Part shown: positions 1 to 7,504 of the stretch, in pieces
How positions within the stretch are numbered: the stretch's first letter is position 1
Layout of the letters: every line of letters starts with the position of its first letter
DNA from: Joostella atrarenae
Lineage (GTDB): Bacteria; Bacteroidota; Bacteroidia; Flavobacteriales; Flavobacteriaceae
Direction of reading: 5' to 3'
NCBI RefSeq assembly: GCF_021764745.1
Contig: NZ_JAETXX010000005.1
Span: 124,001 to 188,000, forward strand
DNA length: 64,000 nt
Position numbers and translations under genes: made by a program
The notes under the pieces: model-generated
Databases searched by the model: none
What the model was told of the DNA's origin: nothing
The model's input: only the letters and a program-made list of their open reading frames with translations

Positions 1-507
1 TCTAACGGAATTAACAATAAACTGTTTTAAATACGCTTGTAAGAGATCGTATTGTCCTGTATTTTCACTTTTTAGTTCATCTAATAAGCTGTCGATTATA
101 AACTGAAGCTTTTTATTCTCTTCTTCTGACGGACTTACAAAAGGTGTTTCGTATAGATTATTAAATAAAACACCATTACAAGAGACTTCTTTGTCGTGCG
201 TTTGGATACAATAAAAATCTCTTTTAAAAGAGAGCTTATAAGCTGTTTTTATTTTTTCATTATCAACACTGAATATTTGACCAGGAGAAAGAAAGAAAAT
301 CACACTTTTATCTATAGCGTACGTTTTGAAATCTATATTGTAGTCGGCCTTACCTTCTTTGATCCAATAGATGGTATATGTATTTAGTTGACCAGATTCA
401 TTTATGAGGCAAGCTTTGTCGAAGTCAACAATGCTTATATTGAAAATATCATTAAAACCATATGTTATAATATCTTGTACAGCCACTTTCCGTTTTTTGG
501 TAGTCAA
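1..507 (-). CDS. AraC-family transcriptional regulator, N-terminal part (truncated by window edge)
   Basis: The reading frame runs open for 169 codons to the window edge. The visible part resembles the cupin-like sensor half of flavobacterial AraC regulators: a stretch around YTIYWIKEG, then FLSPGQ near the middle, a SFKRDFYCI strand and a helical segment with LLQAYLKQFI at the edge. The AraC helix-turn-helix half would lie outside the window, so the family call is an inference from the sensor half only. A TAA codon lies directly before TTG at 505-507, and no early in-frame ATG exists, so TTG is the likely start. A TACTTTTG element on the minus strand at 524-531 lies 17 bases upstream, and two copies of TTTAATCGA follow further out. 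Confidence 0.75.
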   Translation of the reverse strand, partial: MTTKKRKVAVQDIITYGFNDIFNISIVDFDKACLINESGQLNTYTIYWIKEGKADYNIDFKTYAIDKSVIFFLSPGQIFSVDNEKIKTAYKLSFKRDFYCIQTHDKEVSCNGVLFNNLYETPFVSPSEEENKKLQFIIDSLLDELKSENTGQYDLLQAYLKQFIVNSVR

Positions 508-523
508 TTAATCTGATGACTAT

Positions 524-531
524 CAAAAGTA
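524..531 (-). promoter_or_regulatory. -7 promoter element (TACTTTTG) for the AraC-type gene
   Basis: The minus strand reads TACTTTTG, which fits the Bacteroidetes -7 consensus TAnnTTTG. It is 17 bases before the TTG start. I see no TTG -33 element at the usual 17-23 base spacing; the place is occupied by a direct repeat instead, as expected for an activated promoter. Confidence 0.45.
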
Positions 532-539
532 AAGAAAAT

Positions 540-563
540 TTTAATCGATTATAGTTTAATCGA
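540..563. repeat. Direct repeat TTTAATCGA x2, possible AraC-type binding site
   Basis: TTTAATCGA occurs at 540-548 and again at 555-563, a period of 15 bases, with no mismatch. The repeat begins 9 bases beyond the -7 element of the AraC-type gene. AraC-family proteins often bind tandem direct repeats next to the promoter, so autoregulation is possible. Nothing shows binding directly. Confidence 0.35.
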
Positions 564-650
564 ATAATAATGTAGAATATAAGTAGTGATAAGGTTGGAG
601 ATTTTTTCGGCTTATGTTTGAGGTTGTTACGTTCTCAAAATATAGTGAAT

Positions 651-683
651 AAAAAAAAGCCTGGCGGAGCCACCACCAGGCTT
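651..683 (-). terminator. Rho-independent terminator of the PII-AmtB-porin unit
   Basis: On the minus strand AAGCCTGG pairs with CCAGGCTT (arms 676-683 and 657-664, 11-base loop) and runs into eight T residues. It lies about 140 bases after the porin stop codon, with two further palindromes in between. Confidence 0.85.
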
Positions 684-825
684 CGTAACCCTAGGGTTAC
701 ACTTAGAACGAGTAAACGGCTAATTTTAAATTTCTTTAGTCTTTAAAGACTTTTATTCTTTGGCTATTTATTTTATTAATCGTTTAGGGATTATTTTATT
801 ATAACCTAAGAATATTTTTGGTTGA

Positions 826-1884
826 TTAGAAAGAATAAACTGCCGCTACTAAGAATGATGCTAGACTTCCAGTGGCTTCATCGTCATTATTTAAAAAGAT
901 GTCTTCAGAAGCACTATCAATTCTTAATTCTGGTTTTATAGTTAAATCACTTATTTTATAATTTCCTGTCAGTGTAAATTCAAAAACATCAGCATCGCTA
1001 TCTGGAGCTAATCCGAAAACACCTACACCGCCATCAAATTCTTTAAAGTATTCCCCACGTAGTCCAATAGAGAATTTTTCAGAAGTGTCATATTGCGGAT
1101 ATAGTGCGAAACCGTAGAATCCAGAGTCATCAGTAGTATTATAAGTTGTATTTATTCCTAAGTAAAAAGCATCAGATAAATCAAATCCACCTGTATAATC
1201 TACTTGGAAAGTCTTTCCTGGTAATCCTGTCTGCGCTCCATAGATAAAGTTTAAATATTGACCTTTATATCCTAATTGAGCACCAGCTGTATAGCTTCCG
1301 TCTAAATTAATTTCTGTAAAGTCTGTACTGTTCATAACAGCTAACATTAAAGAGAAATCATCAGATAATGTAAAGTCTGCTTTAATTCCTGTATGTGAGA
1401 ATGGTCCGTACGAGAACATATAAGAAGTTGAATAGTTGAAGTTACCTACAGGAGAGATTACTTCATACCCTAAAAATGTATTAAAGTTACCCATAGTAAG
1501 TCTTACTTTCTCGCTTACATTCCAGTATACGTATAATTGATTAACAATATTTGCAGATCCTGTAGATAAGAATACAGCGTCTTCCCCACGAGGTCCAAAT
1601 ACTAAATCGGCTACAAATCCTACCTTTTCACCTTCGTATGATGCTATTAGATTTGCCATTCCAAGGGCGAAACCGCTTCTATTGGCAAATGAAGTAGGAG
1701 GAGTGTTGAACATTCCGTCTTCATCAGCTTCATTAGTACCAGTAAAATTAGTTTTCCAATACACATCTGCAGAACCGCTAAAAGAGAACTTTTTGTCTTC
1801 TTGGGCAAATGTGCTAAAGCTAGCGAAAGATACTGCTAGGATAAATATATTTTTTACGATATTTGTTTTTGTAATCGCTTTCAT
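826..1884 (-). CDS. Outer-membrane beta-barrel porin (BBP2/OmpL-like)
   Basis: The 352-residue product has a signal peptide (charged start, hydrophobic core to about residue 27, cleavage before Gln in FSTFA-Q). The mature part is made of alternating amphipathic strands rich in Tyr, Phe, Gly and Asn and ends in AAVYSF, the terminal aromatic residue that outer-membrane barrels use for assembly. It resembles the porin family often found beside amtB in Flavobacteria. The same-strand position behind PII and AmtB suggests a channel for ammonium or another small nitrogen compound; this role is inferred. A hairpin separates it from amtB, so its level may be set separately from the transporter. Confidence 0.75.
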   Translation of the reverse strand: MKAITKTNIVKNIFILAVSFASFSTFAQEDKKFSFSGSADVYWKTNFTGTNEADEDGMFNTPPTSFANRSGFALGMANLIASYEGEKVGFVADLVFGPRGEDAVFLSTGSANIVNQLYVYWNVSEKVRLTMGNFNTFLGYEVISPVGNFNYSTSYMFSYGPFSHTGIKADFTLSDDFSLMLAVMNSTDFTEINLDGSYTAGAQLGYKGQYLNFIYGAQTGLPGKTFQVDYTGGFDLSDAFYLGINTTYNTTDDSGFYGFALYPQYDTSEKFSIGLRGEYFKEFDGGVGVFGLAPDSDADVFEFTLTGNYKISDLTIKPELRIDSASEDIFLNNDDEATGSLASFLVAAVYSF

Positions 1885-1964
1885 AATTCTATAGTTAATA
1901 GTTGTTTGGTTTATGTGTTTAATGAATCAAATAATAATTGTTAGCTATGTGAAAGTGGGTGCAG

Positions 1965-1995
1965 AACGGAGCGTACCGCCAAATACCGCTCCGTT
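1965..1995 (-). promoter_or_regulatory. Hairpin between amtB and the porin gene
   Basis: AACGGAGCG at 1965-1973 and CGCTCCGTT at 1987-1995 form a perfect 9-bp inverted repeat with a 13-base loop. No T-run follows on the minus strand, so it is not a standard intrinsic terminator. It could be an RNA stability or processing element between the two cistrons. Confidence 0.5.
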
Positions 1996-2022
1996 CATTT
2001 CCCTTAATTAAAAACTAACTAA

Positions 2023-3252
2023 CTAACGATCTATAGTGAAATCTGGATATGCAGCACCATCGTGCTCATGCATATCTAATCCTTCTATTTCTTCTTCTTT
2101 TGTAACTCTTAATCCTAATGTTTTCTTCAGAATGAATAATACAATAAATGAGGTGATTAATGCCCATGCACCAATTCCTACAACTCCAATAGCTTGAACT
2201 CCAAGTTGACCGAATCCTCCTCCGTAAAGAAGTCCTCCATCAGTAGCGAAAACACCTACTAGTAAAGTTCCAAGAGCTCCACATACACCGTGTACAGAAA
2301 TTGCTCCAACTGGATCATCTATTTTTAGAGTTTTATCAATAAATTCTATAGAGAAAACAACTGTTAAGCCAGAAAGGACACCAATAATAGCAGCGCCTCC
2401 AGGACTTACTGCAGCACATCCTGCCGTGATTCCAACAAGACCAGCCAAAGCACCGTTAAGAGTCATAGATACCTCTGGTTTTCCGTAGCGAATCCATGTT
2501 AGCGCTAGTGCAGTAACTGCACCTGCTGCTGCTGCAAGGTTTGTAGTGATGATAATTCCTGCTGCGTTGAATGAGCTTTCTCCGCTAATTGCTAACTCAG
2601 ATCCAGCATTAAATCCAAACCATCCTAGCCAAAGGATAAATACTCCAAGTGCTCCAAACATCATATTGTGTCCTGGGATAGCATTTGATTTTCCTTCTGT
2701 ATATTTTCCTATTCTTGGTCCTACTAGAATTGCTCCCACCAAAGCAGCCCATCCTCCAACGGAGTGTACAACTGTTGATCCAGCAAAATCTATAAAACCT
2801 AGTTTTGTTAACCATCCGTCTCCTTGCCAAACCCAATGGCCAGAGATAGGATAGATTAGTGTTGTCATTATTAAAGAAAAGATTACATATGTAGTAAACT
2901 TAGTTCTTTCTGCAACAGCTCCAGAAACTATGGTAGCTGCCGTTGCACAGAATACTGTTTGAAAGAATAAGTTGTGCATATCTTCTCTTACATTGTAGAA
3001 TAATGAAGGAGTACCGATAAAGCTACCGATAGACTCTCCATACATTAATGTGTAACCAATAAACCAAAAAGCTAATGAACCTACAGCGAGATCCACAAAG
3101 TTTTTCATTACTATATTGATTACGTTTTTAGATCTTGTGAAACCAGATTCTACAAGTGTAAAACCTGATTGCATAAAAAACACGAGGATTCCCGCGATCA
3201 TTATCCACATTATATCTAGAACTGCGTTCACTTCTATAACGTTTGTTTCCAT
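2023..3252 (-). CDS. amtB: Ammonium transporter AmtB
   Basis: This 409-residue polytopic membrane protein (about 11 transmembrane helices) belongs to the Amt/Rh family and conducts ammonium or ammonia across the inner membrane. The twin pore histidines are visible as His163 (VVHSVGG) and His321 (ISVHGVCG), and the Amt signature region with NAAGIIITTNLAAAAGA lies near residue 230. The length is usual for the family once a signal peptide is absent, as here. The PII gene ends 29 bases upstream of the ATG; PII proteins plug AmtB when nitrogen is plentiful, so the pair forms a standard ammonium uptake and control module. Confidence 0.95.
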   Translation of the reverse strand: METNVIEVNAVLDIMWIMIAGILVFFMQSGFTLVESGFTRSKNVINIVMKNFVDLAVGSLAFWFIGYTLMYGESIGSFIGTPSLFYNVREDMHNLFFQTVFCATAATIVSGAVAERTKFTTYVIFSLIMTTLIYPISGHWVWQGDGWLTKLGFIDFAGSTVVHSVGGWAALVGAILVGPRIGKYTEGKSNAIPGHNMMFGALGVFILWLGWFGFNAGSELAISGESSFNAAGIIITTNLAAAAGAVTALALTWIRYGKPEVSMTLNGALAGLVGITAGCAAVSPGGAAIIGVLSGLTVVFSIEFIDKTLKIDDPVGAISVHGVCGALGTLLVGVFATDGGLLYGGGFGQLGVQAIGVVGIGAWALITSFIVLFILKKTLGLRVTKEEEIEGLDMHEHDGAAYPDFTIDR

Positions 3253-3281
3253 AAAGAGTTTTTTTAATTAGTTTAGTTGGT

Positions 3282-3620
3282 TTATTTTAATGATTCTTTG
3301 CCTTTTTCTCTCGTTCTAATGCGATAGGCTTCTTCTACAGGAGATACTATAACTTTACCGTCACCAACATTTCCTGAATATGCTGATTTAAGGATTGCTT
3401 CAATCGTTCGTTCAGCAAATTCATCTGAAACAATGATTGATAAATACCGTCTTTGGATGTCGGCTGTACTGTAACTTACCCCACGATATACATGGCCTTT
3501 TTTCTCGTTACCTACTCCCGTAACATCCCAGTAACTAAAAAAGTTTACTTCTACTTGATGTAACGCATCTCTAACGTCATCAAATTTTGATTTACGAATA
3601 ATGGCTTCAATTTTCTTCAT
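3282..3620 (-). CDS. glnK: Nitrogen regulatory protein PII
   Basis: The 112-residue product aligns along its length with GlnB/GlnK. MKKIEAIIRKSKFDDVRDAL matches the first strand and helix, the T-loop carries YRGVSY with Tyr50 at the uridylylation position, and VGDGKVIV plus YRIRTREKG are the nucleotide-binding B- and C-loop signatures. PII trimers sense ATP/ADP and 2-oxoglutarate and inhibit AmtB. It is the first gene of the amtB-porin unit; linkage to amtB suggests the GlnK type rather than GlnB. The upstream region carries repeated TAGGGG motifs but no clear TAnnTTTG promoter. Confidence 0.93.
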   Translation of the reverse strand: MKKIEAIIRKSKFDDVRDALHQVEVNFFSYWDVTGVGNEKKGHVYRGVSYSTADIQRRYLSIIVSDEFAERTIEAILKSAYSGNVGDGKVIVSPVEEAYRIRTREKGKESLK

Positions 3621-3676
3621 ATTTAAATGATTTGTTTGCTTAAAACTATGTTAAAAAATTGTTATGGGAAAAAAAA

Positions 3677-3737
3677 TAGGGGGTATTCGTTTAATTTTTA
3701 TTGAATTATTAATAACACCCCTATTAAAATTAGGGGT
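3677..3737. promoter_or_regulatory. Candidate operator upstream of PII: TAGGGG-type motifs
   Basis: ACCCCTA at 3717-3723 and TAGGGGT at 3731-3737 form a perfect 7-bp inverted repeat with a 7-base spacer. A related TAGGGGGTA sits at 3677-3685 and a further TTTAGGGGC lies near 3781-3789. G-runs like these stand out in a very AT-rich promoter region. The bound factor is unknown. Confidence 0.4.
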
Positions 3738-4098
3738 AAATATAATATTGATGTTATTTTTAAATTTTTAAACGCTTAATTTTTAGGGGCAATTAAAAAA
3801 TGATGAAGTTTTAGTGTAGTTAATTCGGATTTTTTGAAATGAATTATAATTGCCACAAAGACTGAAGGTAATTCTTACTAAATAATAGTTTATGACTTTC
3901 TTCTTATACAATAGTTGTAGATGATTTTACTGCATTCAGAAGAAGAGGGGAGTTGAGAGAAAGGGTAACTTACTAAGGTGTGCTCGTAACAAGGGGAGAG
4001 ATAGTTGTCATAATATTTTTGACAACAATCTGATAACAGCTTAATCGGATGATTATTTTATGAGTCATATAGAAGATGCTCAAAATTCTTGTAAATAA

Positions 4099-4128
4099 TA
4101 AAGGAGTGATGTAATTATCACTCCTTAT
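4099..4128 (-). terminator. Probable terminator of the SRPBCC/GyrI-like gene
   Basis: ATAAGGAGTGAT and ATCACTCCTTAT form a perfect 12-bp stem with a six-base loop (4111-4116). The minus-strand continuation is TATTATTT, a poor T-run, so efficiency is uncertain. Confidence 0.55.
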
Positions 4129-4160
4129 ATATAGATGTTGTTATTTAGTTGATTGAATAT

Positions 4161-5231
4161 CTAATATTGTTCAGTATTAATTACTGAAGATGTATTTACA
4201 GATGATAGTATTGGAATATAAACCTCAGTTAAATGATCAGCTGGATTAGGATATTCCTTTGAAGTTCTAATGTGTGTTTCAAATGGGTATTTAGTAGGAT
4301 CTGGTTCTAGGTTTTGCTGTTTCATTGCTTCTCTAGCCTTGATCCATGTTTCATTAATGTTGCTATAATCACCTTTTAATACTGTTTTAAAATAGTTGCC
4401 TGGTTCAATAAAATCACATAGTATAGTGCTTCCAGGTGGTGTGCCTATTCTTTCTTTAATAGGAATACTAGCAGAAAAGATGGCAGTTTCGTTATTATCG
4501 TTCATCTGTTGAAATAAGATGAACTCATTTCCAGCTGCAGTTACATAACTATTTTCCATAAAAGATTTAATCTCAGGAAAAATTCTTTTAGTAGCAATAT
4601 CAATTTCGTTTTGTTTGGCGCTAGCTGTTTGGTATAAGTAGTAGCCTCCTCCGTATGCAGTTTCTCCAATGATAGAAATACTGTATTTTTTCATGTCTGA
4701 TATAATCAGGCTATCTAACTTTTGTAGTCCTCTATTAAAGTCTTTTGTTAAATCAGCTTCCATGTCGCCTTTTAGTAGAATCATAGCTTTCTCTGTAAAG
4801 CTGAGTTTTCCTTCCATCCCCCAAGTTACCACTGTTTCTTTTTGTTTTTCAACAGGAGAGAGTGTCCAGAAAATTTTTGAAGTAGATTCGTAAGGGGTTA
4901 TAAAATTAATAGTTTGGTTTATGGAATCTTTTTTACTGTAATTGGTTTTAATAGTACCTTCTCCCATGGTCTCTCCATTCCAAGAATAAGATGCGTCTTG
5001 TCCTTTAGAGACTTCTCCAAAAGAAACAGAAGCATTTTTATCCTTTTCATGCCATGGACTCCATTTTGGCCATTCTTTTAAATCGTTAATGTAGTTGTAT
5101 ATTACTGGTTGAGGTGCTTGTATGGTAGCGTTTGTTGAAACCTTGTAATTGTCAGGTTGTATTGCTACATAGATAGCTACCCCTATAGCAGTTATAAGGA
5201 GTAAGAAGATAAGGTATTTTAAAATTCTCAT
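4161..5231 (-). CDS. SRPBCC domain protein with C-terminal GyrI-like effector-binding domain
   Basis: The 356-residue product starts with one transmembrane helix (about residues 5-25). Residues 30-175 resemble the SRPBCC/polyketide-cyclase fold (IQAPQPVIYNYINDLKEWPKWSPW, with the usual P-x-x-V-W/Y region). Residues 185-350 resemble the GyrI-like or AraC effector-binding fold (GYYLY near 195, CDFIEPGNYFKTVLKGDYSNI, then TEVYIPI). Both are hydrophobic ligand-binding folds without known catalytic residues, so binding of a small ligand at the membrane is the most that can be said. It is transcribed alone, with a possible terminator after it. Confidence 0.7.
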   Translation of the reverse strand: MRILKYLIFLLLITAIGVAIYVAIQPDNYKVSTNATIQAPQPVIYNYINDLKEWPKWSPWHEKDKNASVSFGEVSKGQDASYSWNGETMGEGTIKTNYSKKDSINQTINFITPYESTSKIFWTLSPVEKQKETVVTWGMEGKLSFTEKAMILLKGDMEADLTKDFNRGLQKLDSLIISDMKKYSISIIGETAYGGGYYLYQTASAKQNEIDIATKRIFPEIKSFMENSYVTAAGNEFILFQQMNDNNETAIFSASIPIKERIGTPPGSTILCDFIEPGNYFKTVLKGDYSNINETWIKAREAMKQQNLEPDPTKYPFETHIRTSKEYPNPADHLTEVYIPILSSVNTSSVINTEQY

Positions 5232-5322
5232 AAAAAAGTGTATATGTTATACCCAATGTACAAAAAATGTACGTTTCTATAAAGATTTTTTAAATACATT
5301 AAATGTCAATAATTTTGGTGTA

Positions 5323-5550
5323 TTATATGGCTTCTTTTAAAACCACTTCATGTTCGTTGCTAGAAACCTCTTTCTCAGCTTTTAAACCTTTACTATGTTG
5401 CGTATTGTAAATAGCAGCAGTTTTGGTTTTTGCTTTTGGAAGTTTATTAACACTGAATAATAATAGTACCACATTAATTATTAACAGGCTGAATAAGATT
5501 GTAAAGAAAATTATAACATAAAATCTCATATCGAGCACTAAAATTAACAT
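5323..5550 (-). CDS. Small membrane protein, unknown
   Basis: The 75-residue frame has one strongly hydrophobic helix near the N terminus (IIFFTILFSLLIINVVLLLF) followed by a Lys/Glu-rich tail. I do not recognise it. The start may be the Met at residue 8 (5529), which gives a more usual short N-terminal segment before the helix. It is followed upstream by another tiny membrane protein on the same strand. Coding support is moderate: the frame is compositionally like a membrane protein and fills the gap between two genes. Confidence 0.5.
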   Translation of the reverse strand: MLILVLDMRFYVIIFFTILFSLLIINVVLLLFSVNKLPKAKTKTAAIYNTQHSKGLKAEKEVSSNEHEVVLKEAI

Positions 5551-5586
5551 TAAGGCGCTAAATATGAGGTTACTCTGTTTTAAATG

Positions 5587-5775
5587 TTAGTTTTTTGTTA
5601 AATACTTAATAAAAGCTATGCTAAATATGAAAATGATAAAAAATATAAGAACCCATATAGTGCCTTTATATTGTTTTTTATGTGTTTTGTTATCTCTTTT
5701 GTAGCTAATTATCATTATAATGACGAAAATAACAACAAATAATCCGGCAAACATTAGTTGACCACTGCTAAACAT
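5587..5775 (-). CDS. Small two-helix membrane protein, unknown
   Basis: The 62-residue product has two hydrophobic helices (about residues 6-24 and 40-58) separated by a basic loop, YKRDNKTHKKQYKG, which predicts a cytoplasmic hairpin connection with both ends outside. I do not recognise the family. It lies 97 bases from the divergent MazG-like gene and 36 bases before the other small membrane protein, with which it may form a transcript. Confidence 0.6.
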   Translation of the reverse strand: MFSSGQLMFAGLFVVIFVIIMIISYKRDNKTHKKQYKGTIWVLIFFIIFIFSIAFIKYLTKN

Positions 5776-5871
5776 ATATTTTTAATTTTCGGCAAAATTA
5801 ATCAAATTAGCTGTAGTAAAAACCATTTATAAAAAACTTCTTTTTAAATAAAAATTAAACATATTCAATAG

Positions 5872-6258
5872 ATGAAAAATAAATTAGCAGCAGTAGAGAA
5901 ATTCCATAATGCATTCGGTTTAGGGGTTTCTGATGTTCTTAGAGCACAATTAGAAGATGAGAAAATAGCTTTACGTCATAATTTAATGGCAGAAGAAAAT
6001 GATGAATATTTAGAGGCCGCCAAAAATAATGACTTAGTGGAAGTTGCAGATGCATTGGGGGATATGTTGTACATTCTTTGTGGAACAATTTTAGAACATG
6101 GAATGCAGCATGTAATCGAAGATGTGTTTAATGAAATTCAATTAAGTAACATGAGTAAGCTAGGAGCAGACGGCAAACCTATTTATAGGGAAGATGGAAA
6201 AGTTTTAAAAGGGCCAGATTATTTCAAGCCTGCTATAGCTAAAGTATTAGATCAGTAG
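5872..6258 (+). CDS. MazG-like nucleoside triphosphate pyrophosphohydrolase
   Basis: The 128-residue all-helical protein carries the EExxE...ExxD metal-binding pattern of the MazG/phosphoribosyl-ATP pyrophosphohydrolase superfamily: Glu42-x-x-Glu45 in EENDEY and Glu57-x-x-Asp60 in LVEVADALGD. Members hydrolyse NTPs or dNTPs to the monophosphate and pyrophosphate, often as house-cleaning enzymes; the substrate here is not known. The C-terminal GADGKPIYREDGKVLKGP segment matches the conserved tail of phage and bacterial members. It is followed directly by a strong two-way terminator shared with ilvE. Confidence 0.8.
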   Translation: MKNKLAAVEKFHNAFGLGVSDVLRAQLEDEKIALRHNLMAEENDEYLEAAKNNDLVEVADALGDMLYILCGTILEHGMQHVIEDVFNEIQLSNMSKLGADGKPIYREDGKVLKGPDYFKPAIAKVLDQ

Positions 6259-6259
6259 C

Positions 6260-6308
6260 AAAAAAAGGCATTAAAAAAGTTGAAGAACTTTTTTAATGCC
6301 TTTTTTTT
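6260..6308. terminator. Bidirectional terminator between the MazG-like gene and ilvE
   Basis: A perfect 22-bp stem (arms 6260-6281 and 6286-6307) with a GAAG loop is flanked by A and T runs, so it works for both convergent genes. Confidence 0.95.
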
Positions 6309-6329
6309 GAAAAATAAACTTCGTTTATT

Positions 6330-7397
6330 TTAAACTTTTACTCTCCATCCAAATTTATCTTCAACAGTATTATATTGAATATCCATAATGGCTTGTTTTA
6401 TTTTTGCTGCATATGTGTTTTCTGTCTTAGGAAGCTCCCATTTGTCTCCTTTGTAGCCAAAACCAGCTATCGGATTTATAACTGCAGCTGTACCACTACC
6501 AAAGATCTCTTTAAGTTCTCCTTTGTTTACAGCCTCAATTATTTCGGACACTTTAATTGGACGAACTTCTACATCGATACCCATGTCTTCCGCCATAGTA
6601 ATAACACTTCTTCTGGTAATACCATCCAAAATTCTATCACTAATAGGACAAGTAACGAGTTTATTTCCAATTCTAAAGAAGATATTCATAGTACCAGCTT
6701 CCTCTAAATACTCATGGTGCTCAGAATCTGTCCATATAATTTGTTGAAAACCTTCTTCGTTTGCAATACTTGTAGGGAAGAATTGCCCAGCGTAATTTCC
6801 TGCAGCTTTCGCAAATCCGAATCCGCCACTAGCAGCTCTACTGTAGTGATCAGCTATTTTTACTCTAACTTCACCGCCATAATAAGACTGTGCAGGAGAG
6901 CAAATAATCATGAATTTATATTTTTTTGCTGGTGAAGCAGATACACCTGGTTCTGTAGCAATTACAAAAGGACGGATGTATAAACTATTTCCAAATCCTT
7001 TTTTAATCCAATCCTTTTCTAGTTTTAGTAATTCTGTTAGTCCCTCAAAGAAATATTCTTTAGGGAATTCTGGCATTGCTAATCTATGAGAAGATTTATT
7101 GATACGATTAAAATTCTCTTCTGGTCTGAAAAGCCAAATATCATCGTGCTCATCTTTATATGCTTTCATTCCTTCAAAAACCGCTTGTCCGTAATGAAAA
7201 ACTCTTGCAGAAGGATCTAGTGTAAGTGGTTGGTATGGAGTGATTTTAGGGGTTTGCCAAGCTCCATCTTCAAAATCACATACAAACATATGGTCAGTGA
7301 AAATATTTCCAAACACTAAGTTGTTAAAATCTACTTCATTAATTTTTGAAGTAGTTGCTTTCTCAATTTCAATTTTTGTAACTGTTTCCTTGCTCAT
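6330..7397 (-). CDS. ilvE: Branched-chain amino acid aminotransferase
   Basis: The 355-residue product is a fold-type IV PLP enzyme that transfers the amino group between Leu/Ile/Val and 2-oxoglutarate. The PLP lysine is Lys197 in GFGFAKAAGNYAG, the substrate-side motif HYGQAVFEGMKAY lies at 68-80, and EEAGTMNIFF is the conserved cofactor-binding stretch. The length fits the 350-residue BCAT group (as in IlvE of Firmicutes and Bacteroidetes). It is transcribed alone and diverges from the DUF4920 gene; a TATTTTTG element on the minus strand at 7458-7465 is a possible -7 box. Confidence 0.95.
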   Translation of the reverse strand: MSKETVTKIEIEKATTSKINEVDFNNLVFGNIFTDHMFVCDFEDGAWQTPKITPYQPLTLDPSARVFHYGQAVFEGMKAYKDEHDDIWLFRPEENFNRINKSSHRLAMPEFPKEYFFEGLTELLKLEKDWIKKGFGNSLYIRPFVIATEPGVSASPAKKYKFMIICSPAQSYYGGEVRVKIADHYSRAASGGFGFAKAAGNYAGQFFPTSIANEEGFQQIIWTDSEHHEYLEEAGTMNIFFRIGNKLVTCPISDRILDGITRRSVITMAEDMGIDVEVRPIKVSEIIEAVNKGELKEIFGSGTAAVINPIAGFGYKGDKWELPKTENTYAAKIKQAIMDIQYNTVEDKFGWRVKV

Positions 7398-7504
7398 AAC
7401 TCATCTTTAATTCTGCTAAATTAGAAAATATTCTAGCAAAACATGTATTATTTAATGCAAAAATAAGTTATTTTGTGTTCACTTTACATTAAAAAATAAT
7501 TGAT

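Larger units (their letters stand above)
508..825. other. Intergenic region holding regulatory DNA and the porin 3' untranslated region
   Basis: No convincing coding frame is present. The left third holds the promoter region of the AraC-type gene. The right part is the 3' untranslated region of the porin gene, with palindromes at 738-751 (AGTCTTTAAAGACT) and 685-700 (GTAACCCTAGGGTTAC) followed by the intrinsic terminator at 651-683. Confidence 0.6.
3621..4160. other. 540-base intergenic region, no gene seen
   Basis: Only very short frames occur (for example a 12-codon frame from 4060), none supported. The part next to PII holds the TAGGGG motifs. GTTGTCA at 4005-4011 pairs with TGACAAC at 4020-4026. 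The far end holds the hairpin behind the SRPBCC gene. The stretch around 3930-4000 is purine-rich and I cannot assign it. Confidence 0.6.

Noticed and set aside
685-700. GTAACCCTAGGGTTAC palindrome as an attachment or restriction-related site
   Set aside because: It sits within an mRNA 3' region between other stems; no integrase, repeat copy or mobile element is nearby.
1682-1894. 70-codon plus-strand frame over the start of the porin gene
   Set aside because: It is antisense to the signal-peptide coding end of a clear porin and has no features of its own; many similar frames shadow other genes.
3600-4160. Possible sigma-54 promoter or small ORFs upstream of PII
   Set aside because: No GG-N10-GC type -24/-12 pair is seen on the minus strand, and the short frames (e.g. 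12 codons from 4060) have no supporting context.
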